DNA of 34,998 nt from UBA7672 sp034439955. Its GTDB lineage: Bacteria > Pseudomonadota > Alphaproteobacteria > Caulobacterales > Hyphomonadaceae. The notes below the pieces were generated by a model. That model had not been told where the DNA came from. It made no database searches and saw only the letters and a program-made list of their open reading frames with translations. Within the stretch, counting starts at the first letter, position 1. Every line of letters begins with the position of its first letter. Below are positions 31,728-34,998 of the stretch, one piece after another. Both the position numbers and the translations under genes were made by a program. The stretch lies in contig JAWXBJ010000149.1 of NCBI GenBank assembly GCA_034439955.1, positions 1-34,998 of the forward strand. Direction: 5' to 3'.

Positions 31728-32870
31728 CTATTCGACTTGCGTTATCGAAGCGTTGCCGTCATCCCCCTCGTCGGTTGCGCCGTTGGCCGTTCCGTCGGCG
31801 GCGCGCCCATAGCCGTATTTGCGCAGCAGGCCGCGCATCTGGTGATAGCTGAGGCCCAGCCTTTCGGCGGCCTTGCGCTGATGTCCCGCGCAGTCGCCGA
31901 GCGCCTGCGCCAGCAGCCGCTGTTCCAGTTCGCGTACCGCAGCCTCGAACTCGATCGCCTGGGCCGGGTCTTTCGGAAGGGGGATATTCGGGACAGGGTC
32001 GGGCGTCGGAAGCGGCGGCGCCGGGGGCGGCGGCGCGCGCATCGGGCCTGCGAGGTCGCGGCGGGGACGCCAGGGCGAAGCGAACGGGTCCAGCACGTCT
32101 CCCGTCAGCGTGACGGCGACGTAAGGAGCGCCGTTGGCCTGCGCCGCCAGCGCCCGGAAGGTTGCGCGCTCGGCGACGTTCTTGAGTTCACGCACATTGC
32201 CCGGCCATTCGTGCGCGTGCATCACCTGCAGGGCGGAGCGGTGGAAGCCGGGGAAGGTGGCTTCGAGTTCGCGCGCGATGCGCCCGCCGAAATACTCCGC
32301 CAGCAGGTCGATGTCGTCTCCGCGCGCCCGCAGGGGCGCCAGTGTCACGACGTCGAAGGCGAGGCGATCGAGAAGGTCGGCGCGGAAGCGGCCATCCTCG
32401 CAGCGGGAGGGGAGATCGACATTGGCAGCCGCGACGACGCGCACGTCGGCCGTCAGCATGTCTTCTCCGCCCAGACGCTGGAACTGGCCGTACTCGACGA
32501 CGCGCAGCAGCTTTTCCTGCACCTTCATCGAGGCGGTGGCGACCTCGTCGAGGAAAAGCGTGCCGCCATTGGCCTGTTCGAAGCGGCCATGCCTGCGCTT
32601 GGTCGCGCCCGTGAAGGAGCCTGCTTCGTGGCCGAACAATTCGCTGTCGAGCAGGTCCTCCGACAGCGCGGCGCAGTTGACCTTTACATATGGCTTTTCC
32701 CAGCGCGGCGACAGGAAGTGAAGCCGCTCGGCGATCAGCTCCTTGCCGGTTCCGCGCTCGCCGATCACCAGGATGGGACGGTCCACCAGGGCCGCCAGCG
32801 ACACCTGCTCCAGGGATTCCATCCAGGCAGGCGACTGGCCGATCAGCTCGGGAGGAGAGGGGGTCGCCAT
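31728..32870 (-). CDS. pspF: Phage-shock sigma-54 activator PspF
   Basis: This 380-residue bacterial enhancer-binding protein lacks a receiver domain, as PspF does. The AAA+ domain has Walker A GERGTGKE (37-44), the sigma-54-contacting loop GSFTGA (84-89) where GAFTGA is usual, and GGTLFLDEVATAS as Walker B. A Pro-rich linker (PPPPAPPLPTPDPVPNIPLP, about 280-300) is longer than in E. coli PspF. The C-terminal Fis-type helix-turn-helix is GHQRKAAERLGLSYHQMRGLLRKYG. PspA would hold it inactive until membrane stress. The ATG at 32870 starts the homology. It diverges from the psp operon. Confidence 0.92.
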   Translation of the reverse strand: MATPSPPELIGQSPAWMESLEQVSLAALVDRPILVIGERGTGKELIAERLHFLSPRWEKPYVKVNCAALSEDLLDSELFGHEAGSFTGATKRRHGRFEQANGGTLFLDEVATASMKVQEKLLRVVEYGQFQRLGGEDMLTADVRVVAAANVDLPSRCEDGRFRADLLDRLAFDVVTLAPLRARGDDIDLLAEYFGGRIARELEATFPGFHRSALQVMHAHEWPGNVRELKNVAERATFRALAAQANGAPYVAVTLTGDVLDPFASPWRPRRDLAGPMRAPPPPAPPLPTPDPVPNIPLPKDPAQAIEFEAAVRELEQRLLAQALGDCAGHQRKAAERLGLSYHQMRGLLRKYGYGRAADGTANGATDEGDDGNASITQVE

Positions 32871-32887
32871 CTGGCGGATCGTGCCAG
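32871..32887. promoter_or_regulatory. Dyad at the pspF start
   Basis: CTGGC and GCCAG, 7 bases apart, directly abut the pspF ATG on its upstream side. It resembles the arms of the two dyads further upstream and may be a third PspF contact used for autocontrol. Confidence 0.35.
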
Positions 32888-32891
32888 AGAT

Positions 32892-32906
32892 TGGCGAATT
32901 ACGCCA
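32892..32906. promoter_or_regulatory. Candidate PspF upstream activating site 1
   Basis: TGGCGAATTACGCCA is a perfect 5-bp dyad with a 5-base centre, about 97 to 111 bases upstream of the sigma-54 promoter. Enhancer sites for PspF lie at this range in E. coli. Binding is inferred. Confidence 0.5.
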
Positions 32907-32926
32907 GACATTGCGCGGCCGGTTTC

Positions 32927-32938
32927 GCCAAATTTGGC
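32927..32938. promoter_or_regulatory. Candidate PspF upstream activating site 2
   Basis: GCCAAATTTGGC is a perfect 12-bp palindrome, about 65 bases upstream of the sigma-54 element. With the dyad at 32892 it makes a pair 30 or so bases apart, which suits cooperative binding by an enhancer-binding protein. Confidence 0.5.
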
Positions 32939-33002
32939 TCGTCAGGTTGCCCCTAAGCAAAAAATGCGCGCGATTACAGGGTAGAGAATGGTTAGCGAAA
33001 AC

Positions 33003-33018
33003 TGGCATGCCGGTTGCA
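33003..33018 (+). promoter_or_regulatory. Sigma-54 promoter of the psp operon
   Basis: TGGCATGCCGGTTGCA fits TGGCAY-N5-TTGCA exactly, with GG and GC ten bases apart. Transcription should start near 33029, 36 bases before the first gene. The divergent pspF gene and the upstream dyads support PspF-driven expression. Confidence 0.85.
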
Positions 33019-33064
33019 TTCAATCACCCATGCCGGGGGCACACCGGCGAAGATGGAGAGACTG

Positions 33065-33202
33065 ATGCGCTATTTTGACGAGAGAGACCGGAGCGCCGCA
33101 AAAGACGGCGTCAATGGCTTCGGCCGCTGGATCGCTTCAAGACCGATGCAGTGCTGGGGCTTCTTCGCCGCCGGCTTCGTCATCGCCCGCATCATCTTCT
33201 GA
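33065..33202 (+). CDS. 45-residue membrane peptide, first gene of the psp operon
   Basis: The sequence is polar at the start (MRYFDERDRSAAKDGVNGFG) and ends in one hydrophobic segment, about 29-45 (CWGFFAAGFVIARIIF), so it should be a single-pass tail-anchored-like protein. GGAGAG precedes the ATG at 33065 by about five bases; the frame also has an ATG at 33053 but with a poorer site. It is the first gene after the sigma-54 promoter and ends 26 bases before pspA, so it should be strongly induced with it. It was not recognised as PspB, PspC, PspD or PspG. Confidence 0.78.
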   Translation: MRYFDERDRSAAKDGVNGFGRWIASRPMQCWGFFAAGFVIARIIF

Positions 33203-33228
33203 AACAAGAAACTTTGAAAGGTTCTGAT

Positions 33229-33945
33229 ATGGGCGTTTTCTCCCGACTGTCCGACATCATCAATTCGAACATCAACTCGATGCTCGACAAGGCGGAGGAT
33301 CCCGAAAAGATCGCCCGCCTGATCATCCAGGAAATGGAAGACTGCCTTGTCGAGGTCCGTTCGGCCGCCGCGCGGTCGATGGCCGACAAGAAGGAATACG
33401 AGCGGGACGTGGCGGCGTTCGAACTTAGCCGTCAGGACTGGACCGCCAAGGCCGAACTCGCTGTCGAGAAAGGCCGTGAGGATCTCGCCCGCGGGGCCCT
33501 CGCCGCCAAGCAGCGTTCCGAGCGCGAGATCGACAGCCGCCGCCAGGCGCTGAAAGCGATCGACGAAGTCTCGGTCAAGCGGCAGGACGATCTGGAAAAA
33601 CTGCAGGCCAAGCTGGACGAGGCGAAGACGAAACATCGCGCCCTGGTGGTTCGCCGTGAAGCTGCGGAGCAACGCATCGCGATGCGCTCCCGCATCGAGG
33701 TCAACAAGGTCGATGAGGCGATGCGCCGCTACGCCCAGGTCGAACGCAAGGTCGACGAGATGGAGGCCTACGCCGATCTCATCAATGTCGGCGACCGTTC
33801 GCTTGAGGCGCAGTTCCAGGAACTCGCGGCTGAAGAGTCGGTCGAGAAGGAGCTGGCCGAACTCAAGCGCCGCCGCAGCGGCACGCCGGCGCCGGCGCCA
33901 AGCCCGCCCGCCCGCCGCAGGCCGGCTGAAGGCGAGGGCGCGTAA
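33229..33945 (+). CDS. pspA: Phage-shock protein PspA
   Basis: This 238-residue ESCRT-III-like coiled-coil protein binds stressed membranes and inhibits PspF. The amphipathic N-terminal helix is MGVFSRLSDIINSNINSML, followed by the conserved KAEDPEKIARLIIQEMEDCLVEVR and long heptad helices to about residue 210 (for example RYAQVERKVDEMEAYADL). The tail after 215 is Pro/Arg-rich (TPAPAPSPPARRRPAEGEGA), which is longer than in E. coli. The ATG at 33229 has GAAAGG upstream. It overlaps pspB by one base (TAATG), so they are coupled. Confidence 0.96.
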   Translation: MGVFSRLSDIINSNINSMLDKAEDPEKIARLIIQEMEDCLVEVRSAAARSMADKKEYERDVAAFELSRQDWTAKAELAVEKGREDLARGALAAKQRSEREIDSRRQALKAIDEVSVKRQDDLEKLQAKLDEAKTKHRALVVRREAAEQRIAMRSRIEVNKVDEAMRRYAQVERKVDEMEAYADLINVGDRSLEAQFQELAAEESVEKELAELKRRRSGTPAPAPSPPARRRPAEGEGA

Positions 33946-34220
33946 TGATGGGCGATGGGGAGGTCGTCATGGCCATGAGCCTCGGGCTGGTCTCGATCAT
34001 CTGCATCTTCGTGGTGCTGCCGTGGATGTTCCTCCACTATTTTTCCAAGGCGAGGAACGCCCGCAACCTCACGGATGACGACGAGCGCATGCTCGAAGAC
34101 ATCTGGCGCTCCGCCCGCACGATGGAGCGCCGCATCGAAACGCTGGAAAGGCTGGTCGAGCCGGACGGGATCACCCCGCGGCCGCGCCCGACCGAAAGGA
34201 CGAGGGGAGACATAAACTGA
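33945..34220 (+). CDS. pspB: Phage-shock membrane protein PspB
   Basis: This 91-residue protein has one membrane helix (about 12-32, LGLVSIICIFVVLPWMFLHYF) and a cytoplasmic helical part with NLTDDDERMLEDIWRSARTMERRIETLERLV, a PspB leucine-zipper-like signature. PspB and PspC sense membrane stress and release PspF from PspA. The start could be the ATG at 33945 or at 33948. It overlaps pspA and pspC by one base each. Confidence 0.92.
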   Translation: MMGDGEVVMAMSLGLVSIICIFVVLPWMFLHYFSKARNARNLTDDDERMLEDIWRSARTMERRIETLERLVEPDGITPRPRPTERTRGDIN

Positions 34221-34627
34221 TGGTCGATGAATACACCACGTCCCCCAATCCCAGGCGGCTTTACCGCAGCCGCCAGAAATTCCTCGCCGGGGTCTGCGGC
34301 GGCATCGCCGACCGCATGGGATGGGACCCCACGATCACCCGGGTGGTCACGGCCGTTCTCTTCTTTACCGGTATCGGATCGACAGTGGTCATCGTGGGCT
34401 ATCTCGTCCTCTGGGCGATAACCCCCTACCAGCCCTTCCGTCCCCGCAACCTGACGCCCGACGAGGAACGCTTCTGGCGCGGCGTGTCGGACCGGCCGGC
34501 CGAGACCTTCTCGAACATCCGTTACAAGTTCCGCGATCTCGACGACCGGCTGGCCAGCATGGAACGCTCGGTCACCAGCGAGGAGTGGAAGCTCAAGCGG
34601 CAATTCCGGGATCTCGAAGGCGGCTGA
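34220..34627 (+). CDS. pspC: Phage-shock membrane protein PspC
   Basis: This 135-residue protein carries the PspC domain: RRLYRSRQKFLAGVCGGIADRMGWDPTITRVV (about 12-43), then the membrane segment AVLFFTGIGSTVVIVGYLVLWAI. The cytoplasmic or periplasmic tail has helices with FSNIRYKFRDLDDRLASMERSVTSEEWKLKRQFRDLE, a coiled coil likely to contact PspB or PspA. It is coupled to pspB by a TGATG overlap. Confidence 0.95.
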   Translation: MVDEYTTSPNPRRLYRSRQKFLAGVCGGIADRMGWDPTITRVVTAVLFFTGIGSTVVIVGYLVLWAITPYQPFRPRNLTPDEERFWRGVSDRPAETFSNIRYKFRDLDDRLASMERSVTSEEWKLKRQFRDLEGG

Positions 34628-34685
34628 TCCGGCGACGGTCAGGACAGGGCGTGGGCGGCGAGCCCGGACGATGACGGAGGGATGC

Positions 34686-34910
34686 ATGGCTCACAATCTC
34701 ACCACCAGGCTGACCCTTGCCGGCGCGATGCTGGCGGCGGGTCTGGCCGCTCTCTCCACGGCGGCGCACCTTGGCGTCGTGCAGCTCGGGGCGGGCGACA
34801 TGAACATCGTCGTCGGCCGGGGCGAACGCGGGATGACCATGGAGATCGGAGCGCGCACCTGTCCGCCCCGCTGCGGTTTTGACTTCAAATGGCGCCCGCT
34901 CAAGCTCTGA
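34686..34910 (+). CDS. 74-residue exported or anchored protein at the end of the psp operon
   Basis: It begins MAHNLTTRLTLAGAMLAAGLAALSTAAHLG, a likely signal peptide or signal anchor (about 10-28). The short mature part has a Gly-rich stretch (VVQLGAGDMNIVVGRGERGMTMEIGAR) and two cysteines in CPPRC that could be redox-active or disulphide-linked in the periplasm. GGAGGG precedes the ATG at 34686. It follows pspC by 58 bases with no visible terminator between them, so it is probably co-transcribed. No family was recognised. Confidence 0.68.
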   Translation: MAHNLTTRLTLAGAMLAAGLAALSTAAHLGVVQLGAGDMNIVVGRGERGMTMEIGARTCPPRCGFDFKWRPLKL

Positions 34911-34930
34911 ACTTTGCTTGCCTGGCGAAC

Positions 34931-34998
34931 TTCTGTTTCTGGCCTTCTATTTCTGGCCTTCTATTTCTGGCCTTCTATTTCTGGCCTTCTATTTCTGG
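34931..34998. repeat. 14-bp tandem repeat running off the window edge
   Basis: TTCTATTTCTGGCC is repeated head to tail: four full units (the first has TTCTG for TTCTA) and a partial fifth that is cut by the end of the sequence. It starts 21 bases after the last psp-linked gene. The total copy number cannot be seen. Confidence 0.92.

Overview
The window is high-GC DNA from an alphaproteobacterium, almost certainly of the Caulobacterales/Hyphomonadaceae/Maricaulales type. The pointers are FlbT, FlaF, FliX and a divergent third flagellin, a perfect TTAA-N7-TTAA CtrA site, an alphaproteobacterial GTTC-N7-GTTC LexA site, and a tol-pal cluster linked to ruvB and ftsH. This placement is inference from gene content; no 16S rRNA gene or other phylogenetic marker lies in the window. 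No tRNA, rRNA, insertion sequence, prophage or CRISPR array was recognised. No gene-free stretch exceeds about 300 bases.

Layout. Positions 1-906 (minus) hold a MoxR-type AAA ATPase with an unusual P-loop. Positions 1091-5764 (plus) form a flagellin block: flbT, flaF, two long paralogous flagellins and a shorter divergent one. Next come a MarC-family membrane protein and an unknown anchored protein. A basal-body block follows at 8114-10582: an FlgN/FlbY-like protein, a rod-binding FlgJ domain and flgI on the minus strand, diverging from fliX across a CtrA site. Then come dksA, a Uma2-family protein, a membrane protein coupled to recR, an SDR protein, a secreted TPR protein, and ruvB behind its own LexA site.

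Positions 16177-28063 are on the minus strand. In transcription order they hold a 46-residue lipoprotein, ybgC, tolQ, tolR, tolA, tolB, a lactate/malate dehydrogenase-family gene, pal, cpoB, a YbjN-domain gene, tilS, ftsH and a subclass B3 metallo-beta-lactamase. In many proteobacteria the ybgC-to-pal/cpoB cluster reads in the same direction as ruvB; here it is inverted and interrupted by the dehydrogenase.

The right end holds an unknown multi-pass membrane protein, a MORN-repeat protein, a WecG/TagA glycosyltransferase and a complete phage-shock locus. That locus is pspF, divergent from a sigma-54 operon encoding a 45-residue membrane peptide, PspA, PspB, PspC and a 74-residue exported or anchored protein.

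Three families of dispersed, hairpin-forming extragenic repeats sit at gene ends across the window. Several of them supply the stop codon or even the C-terminal codons of neighbouring genes. The most interesting items are the Psp locus with its two unrecognised small proteins, the repeat families, the flagellin pair with a homogenised centre and 5' UTR hairpins, the B3 beta-lactamase, and the dehydrogenase inside tol-pal.
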